Part shown: positions 48,311 to 57,180 of the stretch, piece by piece
How positions within the stretch are numbered: the stretch's first letter is position 1
Layout: each line of letters begins with the position of its first letter
Assembly: GCF_016653465.1 (NCBI RefSeq)
Contig: NZ_NHSQ01000090.1
Location: 124,001 to 188,000 of the forward strand
Length of the DNA: 64,000 nt
Direction: 5' to 3'
From: Thiocystis minor
GTDB lineage: Bacteria > Pseudomonadota > Gammaproteobacteria > Chromatiales > Chromatiaceae
Notes under the pieces: model-generated
What the model saw: only the letters and a program-made list of their open reading frames with translations
Databases searched by the model: none
What the model was told of the DNA's origin: nothing
Made by a program: the position numbers and the translations under genes

Positions 48311-49348
48311 TTGAATCCCATAGAGACTCGTATAAAAACTCACTCCACGGAGACTCGCTCCGCTTCCCCGCGTCCACAGAACCAAGTTGGGGACGAGGGA
48401 GCCGAACCACAATTCGTGAGGGTCGATGCGGAATCCGATGGTCAGCGTATCGATAATTTCCTGCTCCGGATCCTCAAGGGCGTCCCGCGCAGTCATCTGT
48501 ATCGGGTGATGCGTCGCGGCGAGGTGCGTGTCAACAAAGGCCGGGTGAAGGCAAGCCAGCGGCTGCGGATCGGCGATCTGGTGCGTATTCCGCCGCTCCG
48601 TCTGGCGCCGCCCGAGCCGCCAGGGCGGGTGCCGGAGCCTCAGTTGGCGCGTCTCGATCGCTCCGTACTCTACGAAGACGACCGGCTGCTGGTCATCGAC
48701 AAGCCGACGGGGCTGGCCGTGCATGGGGGGAGCGGACTCAGCTATGGCTTGATCGAATCGCTGCGTCAGTTGCGCCCAGGGCATGAACTGGAACTGGTCC
48801 ACCGGCTCGACCGCGAGACCTCCGGCTGCCTGGTGATCAGCAAGCGGCGCAGTGCGCTGCGTGAATTGCACCAGCTGATTCGCGAAGGCAAGATGGATAA
48901 GCGCTATCTGGCGCTGCTCGTCGGCGAACTAGCGCACCCGGAGGTGCTCGTCGACGCGCCCTTAAAAAAGAACGTTCTGCGTGGCGGCGAGCGCCTGGTG
49001 CGGGTCGACCCGCTCGATGGCAAGCCGGCCCGGACGCTCTTTCGGCGACTGGGACGGTTCGCCGTTGGAGGCCAGCGCCTCACGCTGGTCGAGGCCCATC
49101 TGATCACGGGGCGCACCCATCAGATTCGGGTGCATGCCGCTCATCTGGGCACACCGCTGGCGGGCGATCCGAAATATGGCGATGAGCAGGCCAATCGGGC
49201 AGTGAAAGCGTGCGGGCTTTCGCGCTTGTTTTTGCATGCCGCCGCCTTGACTGTCCGGCTGGATTATATGGGCGGTCCACTGCGCGTCGAGTCTCCATTA
49301 CCGCATGAATTGCAGCAGATTCTGTCCACCCTGGAGGTCGGGGAGTGA
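48311..49348 (+). CDS. rluC: 23S rRNA pseudouridine synthase RluC
   Basis: 345 residues if started at TTG 48311; GTG 48416 is the alternative (310 residues). No in-frame ATG precedes the S4 domain, so a non-ATG start is forced. S4 domain: GQRIDNFLLRILKGVPRSHLYRVMRRGEVRVNKGRVK. Catalytic HRLDRETSGCLVISK holds the active aspartate, with GRTHQIRVHAAHLGTPLAGDPKYG and SRLFLHAAAL. It modifies uridines 955, 2504 and 2580 of 23S rRNA in E. coli. Divergent from rne as in E. coli; overlaps the HAD gene by 4 nt (GTGA). Confidence 0.92.
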   Translation: MNPIETRIKTHSTETRSASPRPQNQVGDEGAEPQFVRVDAESDGQRIDNFLLRILKGVPRSHLYRVMRRGEVRVNKGRVKASQRLRIGDLVRIPPLRLAPPEPPGRVPEPQLARLDRSVLYEDDRLLVIDKPTGLAVHGGSGLSYGLIESLRQLRPGHELELVHRLDRETSGCLVISKRRSALRELHQLIREGKMDKRYLALLVGELAHPEVLVDAPLKKNVLRGGERLVRVDPLDGKPARTLFRRLGRFAVGGQRLTLVEAHLITGRTHQIRVHAAHLGTPLAGDPKYGDEQANRAVKACGLSRLFLHAAALTVRLDYMGGPLRVESPLPHELQQILSTLEVGE

Positions 49349-50004
49349 GTTTTGAACTGATTGTTTTCGACTGGGATGGCACCCTGATGGATTCCGAGGC
49401 CCGGATCGTCAGTTGTCTCCAGGCCGCCTTCGCCGAACTGGGTCTGCCGAAGCCAAGCCGGGATGCCGCCCGCGACATCATTGGGCTTGGACTTGAAGAG
49501 GCCATGGATCAACTTTGGCCCACCGCGAATGCGATCCTGCGCGGTGCCTTGGTGATTGAGTATCGGCGGCATTTTCTGGTCACCAACCAGACGCCATCGA
49601 TCCTTTTTCCAGAGGCGCGGGAAACCCTGGACTGGATCGCGGAGCAAGGCTATCGCCTGGCCGTAGCGACCGGCAAGAGTCGGCGGGGGCTCGATCAATC
49701 GCTGATCGAGACAGGACTCGAAGGGTTCTTTCATGCCACCCGTTGCGCCGACGAGACCTTTTCCAAGCCTAACCCGCAAATGCTGTTCGAGTTGATGGAC
49801 GAACTTGGCGCGCGTCCTGCCGAGACCCTGATGATCGGCGACACCGAATACGACATGCAGATGGCGCGCAATGCCGGGGCCGAAGCCTTGGCGGTCAGTT
49901 TTGGCGTGCATTCGTCTGACCGCCTGCTGGCGCATTCCCCGCTGGCCTGCCTGGACTCGCTCGGGTCGATTCCCGAGTGGCTGACCAGTCGCGGCCTGCC
50001 ATAG
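49345..50004 (+). CDS. HAD-superfamily hydrolase, phosphoglycolate-phosphatase-like
   Basis: 219 residues from GTG 49345, coupled to rluC. HAD motif I FDWDGTLMDSEARIV, motif II VATGKSRRG, motif III/IV KPNPQMLFELM and GDTEYDMQMARNAG. The helical cap after motif I is the subfamily seen in Gph/PpaX-type phosphatases. Genes of this sort often follow rluC in gammaproteobacteria. Substrate not assigned. Confidence 0.88.
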   Translation: MSFELIVFDWDGTLMDSEARIVSCLQAAFAELGLPKPSRDAARDIIGLGLEEAMDQLWPTANAILRGALVIEYRRHFLVTNQTPSILFPEARETLDWIAEQGYRLAVATGKSRRGLDQSLIETGLEGFFHATRCADETFSKPNPQMLFELMDELGARPAETLMIGDTEYDMQMARNAGAEALAVSFGVHSSDRLLAHSPLACLDSLGSIPEWLTSRGLP

Positions 50005-50013
50005 AGATAACAA

Positions 50014-50062
50014 AGTTGTCAGTTGTCAGTTGTCAGTTGTCAGTTGTCAGTTGTCAGTTGTC
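50014..50062. repeat. Heptanucleotide tandem array (AGTTGTC)7
   Basis: Seven perfect copies of AGTTGTC beginning 10 nt after the HAD gene stop. The unit is one base different from the reverse complement of the AACTGCC array at 50167, so the two arrays face each other as imperfect inverted repeats. Confidence 0.9.
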
Positions 50063-50166
50063 AGTGGACAGCTTACAGCGCCGCTCTGGCATGGCGATTT
50101 AATCCTTGATCCGCGAGCAAACAGGTGTCTGGCATAGACACAATGCTAAATCCTTGTGCTCAAATT

Positions 50167-50236
50167 AACTGCCAACTGCCAACTGCCAACTGCCAACTGC
50201 CAACTGCCAACTGCCAACTGCCAACTGCCAACTGCC
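50167..50236. repeat. Heptanucleotide tandem array (AACTGCC)10
   Basis: Ten perfect copies of AACTGCC. The array ends one base before the GGAGA ribosome-binding site of sppA. The frame open from ATG 50125 runs through it as a repeated NCQLPTA and into sppA, so a change of copy number by one would break or restore that frame. Confidence 0.9.
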
Positions 50237-50247
50237 TGGAGACTTGC

Positions 50248-51255
50248 ATGAACTGGACATTCTGGACTCGGCGCAAGGATGCGATGCCCTCGCCCGACCA
50301 GCCGGATTGGGAGCGCGCGCTCATCAATCGGATGGCCGCCGACTATCTGCGCGATCAGCGCGGCCGCCGGCGCTGGGGCGTTTTCTTCAAATTTTTGATT
50401 CTGCTCTATCTCATCGGGATTCTGGTCGCGGCATACTCCCCGCAGATGATCGAGCGGATGTCGTCCAAGGAAGGCCATAGCGCGCTGATCGAAGTCAAGG
50501 GCGTCATTTCCTCGGAGACCGACGCCAGCGCGGATAACGTCATCACTGCGCTGCGCGCTGCCTTCGAGGCCGATCAGGTCAAGGGCGTCATCCTGCGGAT
50601 CAACAGTCCCGGTGGCAGTCCGGTGCAGGCCGGCTATATCAACGACGAAATCAAGCGGCTCAAGGCCAAATATAAAAAAGACAAGGACAAGGACATGCCG
50701 GTCTATGCCGTGGCCGTCGACTTGTGCGCCTCCGGCGGGTATTACATCGCCGTTGGCGCCGACGCCATCTATGTCGACAAGGCCAGTCTGGTGGGGTCCA
50801 TCGGCGTGCGCATCGACGGCTTCGGGTTTCAGGACGCCATGGAAGAACTGGGCGTCGAACGCCGTCTGCTGACCGCGGGCGAGAACAAGGGCATCCTTGA
50901 CCCCTTCTCGCCGCTGCCGGAGTCGCAGCGCGTCTTTATCCAGAGCGTGCTCGATACCCTGCATCGACAATTCATCGCCGAGGTCAAAACGGGGCGGGGG
51001 GACAAGCTCAAGGGTGGAGACGAACTCTTCAGCGGACTTTTCTGGAGTGGCCAGGAGGCGGTCGAACTCGGGCTTGCCGACGGTCTCGGCAGTTCCAGTT
51101 CGGTCGCGCGCGACCTCATCGGCGCTGAGACGCTCGTCGACTACACTCAGAAGAAGGATCTTCTGGATTCGCTTGCCAAGCGACTTGGCGCCAGCTTCGG
51201 GGCCGGGGCGATGGAGCGTTTTGGGATCCTGCTGGGCAGCGGCACTCCACACTGA
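50248..51255 (+). CDS. sppA: Signal peptide peptidase SppA-type S49 protease
   Basis: 335 residues from the ATG at 50248 (GGAGA 5-6 nt upstream). One N-terminal TM about 45-68 (FFKFLILLYLIGILVAAYS) and an S49 domain: ALIEVKGVISSE, ILRINSPGGSPVQAGYINDEIKRLK, the nucleophile serine in DLCASGGYYIAVGADAIYVDKASLVGSIGV, and the later lysine in TAGENKGILDPFSPL. It is the short form, which cuts remnant signal peptides in the inner membrane. The microsatellite array directly upstream could affect its expression. Confidence 0.92.
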   Translation: MNWTFWTRRKDAMPSPDQPDWERALINRMAADYLRDQRGRRRWGVFFKFLILLYLIGILVAAYSPQMIERMSSKEGHSALIEVKGVISSETDASADNVITALRAAFEADQVKGVILRINSPGGSPVQAGYINDEIKRLKAKYKKDKDKDMPVYAVAVDLCASGGYYIAVGADAIYVDKASLVGSIGVRIDGFGFQDAMEELGVERRLLTAGENKGILDPFSPLPESQRVFIQSVLDTLHRQFIAEVKTGRGDKLKGGDELFSGLFWSGQEAVELGLADGLGSSSSVARDLIGAETLVDYTQKKDLLDSLAKRLGASFGAGAMERFGILLGSGTPH

Positions 51256-51291
51256 CCGATCAATGACCGCTTGACCCGTGGCTGCAACCGC

Positions 51292-51315
51292 GATTCGCGC
51301 CGAAAGGCGCGAATC
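51292..51315. terminator. Perfect 10-bp hairpin with GAAA tetraloop
   Basis: Arms GATTCGCGCC and GGCGCGAATC close a GAAA (GNRA) loop, 36 nt after the sppA stop and 23 nt before the decarboxylase ATG. No T run follows, so it may be an RNA-stabilising or leader element as easily as a terminator. Confidence 0.5.
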
Positions 51316-51338
51316 CATTGGCGACGAGGTTGATGTCC

Positions 51339-53012
51339 ATGAACAGCGCACCGAGTCATTACAGTGACCTTCTGGAAACCCTGAAGACCTATTTTCCCTC
51401 GCCGGTCTCAAACCCCATCATGGACGGCTATTTCGTCCATAGCGTGTCCTGCTTTCTCGACCGGGTCGACGCGCTCAAGTCCGCCGCGCCGGTCCTTGGC
51501 AGCAAGCGGGAGGCCGATTACGCCGCGCATCGCACCCTGGTCATGCCCGATGACATGGCCTCGGTGGAAAGCATCAACGCCATGCTGGCGGATTATTGTC
51601 GCGGCATGACCGTCTGGTCGCATCCCAACGCGCAGGCCAACGTCATCCCGCCGCCCACGATTTCCAGCATTACCGCCTACATCGCCGCCGCGCTCTACAA
51701 TCCCAACATTATCTGGGACGAATATTCGGCGCGCTTCGCCGAGGCCGAAGTCGAGGCGGTCGCCATGCTGGCCAGTCTGGTCGGCTACGATCCGGCCGAG
51801 GCGGGCGGCGTCTTCACCTTCGGCGGTACCGGGACGATTCTCTATGGCGTGAAGTTGGCGCTGGAAAAGCTCACCGGCGGCCAGGCCATGAAACGCGGCG
51901 TGCGCCAGGAGTACAAGATCGTCGCCTCGGGCGCCTCGCATTACGCTCGGCTAAACGTTGCCGGCTGGCTGGGGCTGGGGAGCGATAACCTGATCACCGT
52001 CCCCAGCACGAGCCGTAACGACATCTCGCTACCCGATCTCGAAGCGACCCTGCGTGGACTCTACGAACGCGACGAAACGGTCCTCGCCATCATTCTCACG
52101 CTCGGCACCACCGACGCCTTCGGCATCGACGATCTGGCCGCCGTCGCCGACCTGCGCGAGCGGCTGGTGGCTGAGTATCGGCCGCCGTTTCCGCCTTATC
52201 TGCACGCGGATGCGGTGATCGGCTGGCCCTGGCTGGTGTTCCAGGACTATGACTTTGACGCCAACCCGCTCGGCTTCCACGACCGTACCCTGCGCGCGCT
52301 GCGCGATACGCTGGAGCGGATGCGGCCGCTGTTTCTGGCCGACAGTCTCGGTATGGATTTCCACAAGACCGGCTACGCACCCTATGTGTCGAGTCTCTTC
52401 CTGACCAAGCGGCGAGCCGATCTGGCGCTTCTCAGCCGCGATCCGGCGGCCATGCCCTATCTCTATCAATTCGGTCACTACCGCCCCGGTCTGTTCACGC
52501 TGGAATGTTCGCGTTCCGGCGCTGGCGCGCTGGCAGCGCTCGCCAATCTGAAACTGCTGGGCAAACAGGGCTACCAAACGATCCTGGGGCATAGCGTCGA
52601 GATGGCTGAACGACTGCGGGAACGTCTGGAAGGTGTGCCCTGCGCGCGAGTTCTGAACGAGGATAACCTTGGTCCTGTCACGCTCTTCAGGTTCTATCCC
52701 GAGGGTGTGGACGCCGCGACAGCCTACCGGCGCGAACTCGCCGACCCCGCTTACCGGGCCGAACTGGAGCGGCACAATCTCTACAACCGACGGATCTTCG
52801 ATTGGACCCATGCACAAGCGATGCGCGGTGAAGGCGTGCTGCTGTCCTGGACCGATGCCTATCGTTTCGCCGCCGATGGCAAGACCCCGATCGCTGCCCT
52901 GAAATCCTTCGTCATGAGCCCCTGGACCGACCACGAGGCCATGGAGACCGTGGTGCGGCAAACGCTGGAGGCTCGCCAGCGGATCGATCTCGGGATTGAC
53001 AACCGTGTCTAA
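51339..53012 (+). CDS. Group II pyridoxal-dependent decarboxylase
   Basis: 557 residues from the ATG at 51339; GAGG lies 9 nt upstream, while an ATG at 51333 is too close. Fold-type I motifs: GGVFTFGGTGTILYGVKLALEKL (cofactor phosphate), SGASHYARLNVAGWLGLG, LHADAVIGWPW, and the PLP lysine in LGMDFHKTGYAPYVSSLFL. This matches the glutamate/tyrosine/diaminobutyrate/aspartate decarboxylase group (Pyridoxal_deC). Substrate cannot be told from these motifs. The gene stands alone between sppA and rpsT and may have its own promoter beyond the GNRA hairpin. Confidence 0.88.
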   Translation: MNSAPSHYSDLLETLKTYFPSPVSNPIMDGYFVHSVSCFLDRVDALKSAAPVLGSKREADYAAHRTLVMPDDMASVESINAMLADYCRGMTVWSHPNAQANVIPPPTISSITAYIAAALYNPNIIWDEYSARFAEAEVEAVAMLASLVGYDPAEAGGVFTFGGTGTILYGVKLALEKLTGGQAMKRGVRQEYKIVASGASHYARLNVAGWLGLGSDNLITVPSTSRNDISLPDLEATLRGLYERDETVLAIILTLGTTDAFGIDDLAAVADLRERLVAEYRPPFPPYLHADAVIGWPWLVFQDYDFDANPLGFHDRTLRALRDTLERMRPLFLADSLGMDFHKTGYAPYVSSLFLTKRRADLALLSRDPAAMPYLYQFGHYRPGLFTLECSRSGAGALAALANLKLLGKQGYQTILGHSVEMAERLRERLEGVPCARVLNEDNLGPVTLFRFYPEGVDAATAYRRELADPAYRAELERHNLYNRRIFDWTHAQAMRGEGVLLSWTDAYRFAADGKTPIAALKSFVMSPWTDHEAMETVVRQTLEARQRIDLGIDNRV

Positions 53013-53078
53013 TACGGGAAAAATGCTCGGTCTTAACGTTTCGATCAGATCAAAGCACCGGATTTTCAGGAGACCCAG

Positions 53079-53342
53079 TTGGCTAACTCAGTACAAGCCC
53101 GTAAGCGCGCCCGTCAGGCCGAGGACCATCGCCAGCGCAACGCCGCGCAACGAAGCACCCTGCGGACCTTTATCAAGAAGGTCATCAAGGCGATTCGTTT
53201 GGAAGACAAGGAAGCCGCGACTCAGGCCTACAAGGACGCAGTGCCCAGGATTGATCGCGCCGCGCGCAAGGGTTTGATCCACGCCAATAAGGCGGCGCGT
53301 CACAAGAGCCGTCTGAACGCCCATATCAAGGCGATGGCCTGA
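53079..53342 (+). CDS. rpsT: 30S ribosomal protein S20, TTG start
   Basis: 87 residues, normal length for S20: MANSVQARKRARQAEDHRQRN to ARHKSRLNAHIKAMA. The start codon is TTG with AGGAG 6 nt upstream; E. coli rpsT also uses UUG, and there the rare start is tied to S20 feeding back on its own translation. The C-terminus HKSRLNAHIKAM is conserved. It is followed 4 nt later by a rho-independent terminator. Confidence 0.95.
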   Translation: MANSVQARKRARQAEDHRQRNAAQRSTLRTFIKKVIKAIRLEDKEAATQAYKDAVPRIDRAARKGLIHANKAARHKSRLNAHIKAMA

Positions 53343-53346
53343 TCGA

Positions 53347-53373
53347 AAAAACCGGCTTCTGGCCGGTTTTTTA
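53347..53373. terminator. Rho-independent terminator of rpsT
   Basis: Arms AACCGGC and GCCGGTT (longer with flanking A and T runs) around a 5-nt loop, followed by six T on the plus strand; the A run makes it work from both sides. Confidence 0.85.
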
Positions 53374-54125
53374 TGTCGTCCATGTTCGTTCTCGATCAGG
53401 TATTCAAGCGTTACGGACAGGCGACCGCCCTTGACGGGGTCACGCTGGCATTCGAGCGGGGGCGAACCACCGCGCTGATCGGCCCCTCGGGATGCGGCAA
53501 GTCGACCCTGTTGCGTTTATTGATCGGGCTGCTGACTCCCGACGCGGGCAGCGTCCGCTTCGACGCCCAGCCCCTGGCGGCGGCAAGCCTGCGTCGTCTG
53601 CGCCAGCGGATGGGGTATGTCATCCAGCAGGGCGGCTTGTTCCCGCACCTCACGGCTCGCCAGAACGTGACCTTGATGGCGCGTCACCTCGGCTGGTCCC
53701 AGGCACGCATCGCGCCGTGCCTGGCGGATCTCACCGCACTGACCCACTTCCCGGCCGACGGACTGGACCGCTATCCGAGCGAACTCTCCGGCGGTCAGAA
53801 TCAGCGCGTGGCCCTGATGCGCGCGCTCATGCTCGACCCGGAGGCGCTGCTGCTCGACGAGCCGCTCGGCGCCCTGGACCCGATGATCCGCTACGAGCTT
53901 CAGGAAGAGTTGAAACAGGTCTTCGCGACCTTGGGCAAGACGGTCGTTTTGGTGACGCACGATTTGGCCGAGGCGGCCTTTCTCGCTCACACCATCGTCC
54001 TGATGCGAGCCGGGCGGGTCGTCCAGGTCGGGTGCCTGACGGATCTGATGACCGCGCCCGCCGAACCCTTCGTCGAACAATTCATCCGCGCCCAGCGCAG
54101 CCATCTGACGGAGGCGGTCTTTTGA
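53373..54125 (+). CDS. ABC transporter ATPase, quaternary amine/osmolyte type
   Basis: 250 residues. Walker A GPSGCGKSTLL, Q-loop VIQQGGLFPHL, signature LSGGQNQRVALMRAL, Walker B LLLDEPLGALDP and H-loop VTHDLAEAAFL. The Q-loop and signature fit the OpuA/OpuC/ProV class, but there is no C-terminal CBS pair, so osmotic gating would have to come from elsewhere. It overlaps the binding-protein/permease gene by 4 nt (TTGA) and begins right after the rpsT terminator. Confidence 0.88.
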   Translation: MSSMFVLDQVFKRYGQATALDGVTLAFERGRTTALIGPSGCGKSTLLRLLIGLLTPDAGSVRFDAQPLAAASLRRLRQRMGYVIQQGGLFPHLTARQNVTLMARHLGWSQARIAPCLADLTALTHFPADGLDRYPSELSGGQNQRVALMRALMLDPEALLLDEPLGALDPMIRYELQEELKQVFATLGKTVVLVTHDLAEAAFLAHTIVLMRAGRVVQVGCLTDLMTAPAEPFVEQFIRAQRSHLTEAVF

Positions 54126-55621
54126 CAGCTCGCCGCGCATGGGCTTTTCTCGGCGTGCTGTCCGCCCTGATGCCGCTGCTCGCCGGTTGCGGTCGGACCG
54201 GTGACGAGGTCGTGATCGGTAGCAAGAAGTTTACCGAGAGTGTCGTGCTCGGGGAGGTGCTGAAGGATCTGGTCGCCGACTCTGGCACGCCGGTGCGCCA
54301 CCGTCGCGCGCTCGGCGGCAGCCGGATTCTCTTCAATGCCCTGGCCAACGGCGAGATCGACGCCTATGTCGAGTACACCGGAACCCTGACCCATGAAATC
54401 CTGGCCCGTTCCGAGCCCCAGGATGAGGCGGCGCTCGTTGCCCGCCTGGCGACGGATGGCATCCGCATGGCCGGCTCGATCGGTTTTCAGAACAACTTTG
54501 CGCTCGGCATCCCGGAGTCCAGGGCGGCCGCCTTGGGAGTCGCAAGCATCTCCGATCTCAAGGCCCACCCGGATCTTCGACTGCGCTTTGGCAGCGAGTT
54601 CATGGATCGCGCCGATGGTTGGCCCGGTCTGCGCGACGTCTATGGACTGCCGCAGCGCGATGTGCGCGGCGTCGAACACGAGTTGGCCTATCGCGCGCTT
54701 GGCGCCGGAGATGCCGACGTCACCGAGGTCTATACGACCGACGCCGAGATCGCCGCTTACGATCTGCGAACCCTCGTCGACGATCAAGGTTATTTCCCGC
54801 GCTACGATGCCGTGCTGCTCTACCGGGCGGACCTGGAGCAGCGCTCGCCCCTGGCGGTGGCGGCATTGCGGCGCAGTCTCGGTCTGATCGACGCGGAGCG
54901 GATGATCGCGCTGAATGCGGCGGTGAAGATCGATGGCCGCGCCGAGGCCGAGGTTGCCGCCGACTGGCTGCGCACCCGGTTCGATCTCGCGGTCGCCGCC
55001 CCGACCGAGGGCCGCGCCGCACGTCTGTTACGCTATACCCTTGAGCACGCGATGCTGGTCGGCGTGTCGCTTCTGGCAGCGGTGGTTGTGGCCGTGCCGC
55101 TCGGCATCCTGGCCGCCTACCGTCGCCGTCTGGGGCAGAGTCTGCTTGCACTGGTCGGCATCCTGCAAACCATTCCGGCCCTGGCGCTGCTGGTGGTCAT
55201 GATCCCCTTTCTCGGGATCGGCGCGGGTCCGGCCTTGGTGGCGCTGTTTCTCTACAGTTTGCTGCCGATCGTGCGCAACACTCATGCCGGTCTTGTCGGC
55301 ATCCCCGCCACCCTGCGCGAGTCCGCCGATGCCCTGGGGCTGTCTGCTGGCGCCCGTCTGTGGCGGATCGAACTGCCGCTAGCACTGCCGACTTTGCTCG
55401 CCGGCATCAAGACCGCGGCCGTGATCAACATCGGTGCGGCCACGCTTGGCGCACTGATCGGCGCCGGCGGGTATGGCCAGCCGATTCTGGCCGGCATTCG
55501 GCTCGACGACACGGGTTTGATCCTGGAAGGCGCCATTCCCTCGGCGCTGTTCGCGCTCGCCGCGCAATGGTTTTTCGAGCGGGCGGAGCGGGCGGCGGTT
55601 CCGCGCGGGATTCGCGGCTAA
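54122..55621 (+). CDS. Fused lipoprotein substrate-binding domain and permease (OpuC/YehZYXW-like)
   Basis: 499 residues from TTG 54122, the only start that keeps the signal peptide and overlaps the ATPase by 4 nt. A lipobox LMPLLAGC near residue 20 follows a signal; the OpuAC-type binding domain about 28-285 begins VVIGSKKFTESVVLGEVLKDLV. TM segments and the permease motif from about 305 on (YSLLPIVRNTHAGLVGIPATLRESADALGLSAGARLWRIELPLALPTLLAGIKTA) follow in one chain. Such domain fusions occur in glycine betaine, choline and related importers. Probable ligand: a quaternary amine. The 3' end converges on lgt with an 8-nt gap. Confidence 0.88.
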   Translation: MTARRAWAFLGVLSALMPLLAGCGRTGDEVVIGSKKFTESVVLGEVLKDLVADSGTPVRHRRALGGSRILFNALANGEIDAYVEYTGTLTHEILARSEPQDEAALVARLATDGIRMAGSIGFQNNFALGIPESRAAALGVASISDLKAHPDLRLRFGSEFMDRADGWPGLRDVYGLPQRDVRGVEHELAYRALGAGDADVTEVYTTDAEIAAYDLRTLVDDQGYFPRYDAVLLYRADLEQRSPLAVAALRRSLGLIDAERMIALNAAVKIDGRAEAEVAADWLRTRFDLAVAAPTEGRAARLLRYTLEHAMLVGVSLLAAVVVAVPLGILAAYRRRLGQSLLALVGILQTIPALALLVVMIPFLGIGAGPALVALFLYSLLPIVRNTHAGLVGIPATLRESADALGLSAGARLWRIELPLALPTLLAGIKTAAVINIGAATLGALIGAGGYGQPILAGIRLDDTGLILEGAIPSALFALAAQWFFERAERAAVPRGIRG

Positions 55622-55629
55622 GAGAGCAA

Positions 55630-56478
55630 TCAGTGCGCTGGCGGTCGCCCCGTCGAGGTTTGGGGACGATACGCGAGCGCTAGCAGGAGCGCTCCGGCGA
55701 GGATCATGGGGAGCGTCAGCAACTGCCCCATGGTGAGCCAGTCGAAGGCGAGGTAGCCGATGTGGGCATCCGGCAACCGCACGAATTCCACCATGAATCG
55801 GAATGTCCCGTAACCGAGCAGGAACAGACCCGAGACGGCCATCATGGGGCGCGGTTTGCGGGAGAAGAACCAGAGGATGAAGAACAGCGCGACTCCTTCC
55901 AACGCCGCTTCGTAGAGTTGCGAGGCATGGACCGGTGGACTCCAGAGGGTGTCCCGCGCCTGATCCAGGCATTGACCTGGAAATTGGTCGCAGGGCAGGC
56001 GCATGCCCCAGGGGGCGTCGGTGCGATGACCCCAAAGCTCTCCGTTGATGAAATTGCCGAGTCGGCCGGCGAGGAGCCCCGGCGGTACGAGCGGGGCCAG
56101 AAAGTCGGCGACCTGGAAGAAACGCATCCGCTGGCGGCGCGCGAAGAAGAGGATGGCCAGCAGGACGCCGATCAGACCGCCGTGAAAGGACATGCCACCT
56201 TCCCAGACCTTCAAAAGACTCAGCGGATTGGCGAGGATCTGGTCGAAGCCGTAGAAAAACATGTAGCCGAGACGTCCGCCGGCGATGGTGCCGATGACGC
56301 AATAGAAGATCAGGTCGTCCACCATTTCGCCGGTCCAGCCGGAGCCGGGGCGCGAGCCGCGCCAGCGGCCCAGCGTCCAGGCCACGGCGAAGCCGACGAG
56401 ATACATGAGACCGTACCAATGGACCTTGAGCGGTCCAATGGCCAGCGCGATGGGGTCGAGTTCGGGGTAGGTCAGCAT
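55630..56478 (-). CDS. lgt: Prolipoprotein diacylglyceryl transferase
   Basis: 282 residues from the ATG at 56478. About seven TM segments; the signature [14 protein letters not shown], plus [17 protein letters not shown] and the C-terminal [28 protein letters not shown], identify Lgt, which attaches diacylglycerol to the lipobox cysteine of lipoproteins. It fits with the lipoprotein encoded just beside it only by position. The smr gene is 56 nt upstream on the same strand. Confidence 0.95.
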   Translation of the reverse strand: MLTYPELDPIALAIGPLKVHWYGLMYLVGFAVAWTLGRWRGSRPGSGWTGEMVDDLIFYCVIGTIAGGRLGYMFFYGFDQILANPLSLLKVWEGGMSFHGGLIGVLLAILFFARRQRMRFFQVADFLAPLVPPGLLAGRLGNFINGELWGHRTDAPWGMRLPCDQFPGQCLDQARDTLWSPPVHASQLYEAALEGVALFFILWFFSRKPRPMMAVSGLFLLGYGTFRFMVEFVRLPDAHIGYLAFDWLTMGQLLTLPMILAGALLLALAYRPQTSTGRPPAH

Positions 56479-56534
56479 GGGTGCGGATGGTATCACGGCG
56501 ACAGATGCGGGTTGAACCTGATCCGACAGGATCG

Positions 56535-57101
56535 TCAGCGTCGCTCGCCCTGCCTTTGTTTGTTGGGATTGCGCAACAGGACATAGACCGCGCCCGTGCC
56601 GCCATCGCGTCGGGTGGCCGAACAGAAGGCCAGAACCTGATCGTAGAGGCGTAGCCAGTAGTTGATCTTCTGTTTGAGAACCGGCTGATTGCCCGAGGAA
56701 CGATGCCCCTTGCCATGGATGATGCGCGCGCAGCGGACATGACGATGGCCGCACTCGGCAAGGAACTCGGCGAGGAGCTGCCGGGCATGCTCGGCATGCA
56801 GACCGTGCAGATCCACTTCCAGCCCCACCTCGATCGCGCCGCGTTGCAGGTCGGCGAGCACCCGGCGTTGAATGCCGGGGCGGGCAAACAGGAGAAAGTC
56901 ATGCGTTTCGACTTCGGATTCGGACAGGGTAACGCGCGCCGCGTCTTCTGGCGGCACGATGGCACGCGGGCGTGGAATGGGCGGCGGTTTGGGGCGATAG
57001 GTCGCGACCACATCATGTTGTAGCGGCGCGGCGTCCCGGACTTGCTGTCGAAATAAGTCTACGCCATCTTTTTCTTTCTCAATCAATGAGTCACCTCTCA
57101 T
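56535..57101 (-). CDS. Smr-domain protein (SmrA/MutS2-like)
   Basis: 188 residues. The C-terminal Smr domain has [56 protein letters not shown]; the DLHG and HGKG motifs are intact. The N-terminal half is a short helical region rich in Pro and Arg, as in SmrA proteins, which nick or bind nucleic acid. The ATG at 57101 has GGGAG directly next to it, so a TTG at 57086 with AGAGG 7 nt upstream may be the true start. Confidence 0.85.
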   Translation of the reverse strand: MRGDSLIEKEKDGVDLFRQQVRDAAPLQHDVVATYRPKPPPIPRPRAIVPPEDAARVTLSESEVETHDFLLFARPGIQRRVLADLQRGAIEVGLEVDLHGLHAEHARQLLAEFLAECGHRHVRCARIIHGKGHRSSGNQPVLKQKINYWLRLYDQVLAFCSATRRDGGTGAVYVLLRNPNKQRQGERR

Positions 57102-57180
57102 CTCCCAACGGTTTGGTGACTGGGATTTTTCACGGTTTCGTCACGCCGCTCTGCGTTCGGTTGTTCGGCCCCGTCGCGGT

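Noticed and set aside
53492-54121. Long in-frame extension of the binding-protein/permease gene
   Set aside because: It lies wholly inside the ATPase gene in another frame; translation of it is Arg/Pro-rich and not family-like. The TTG at 54122 with a signal peptide is preferred.
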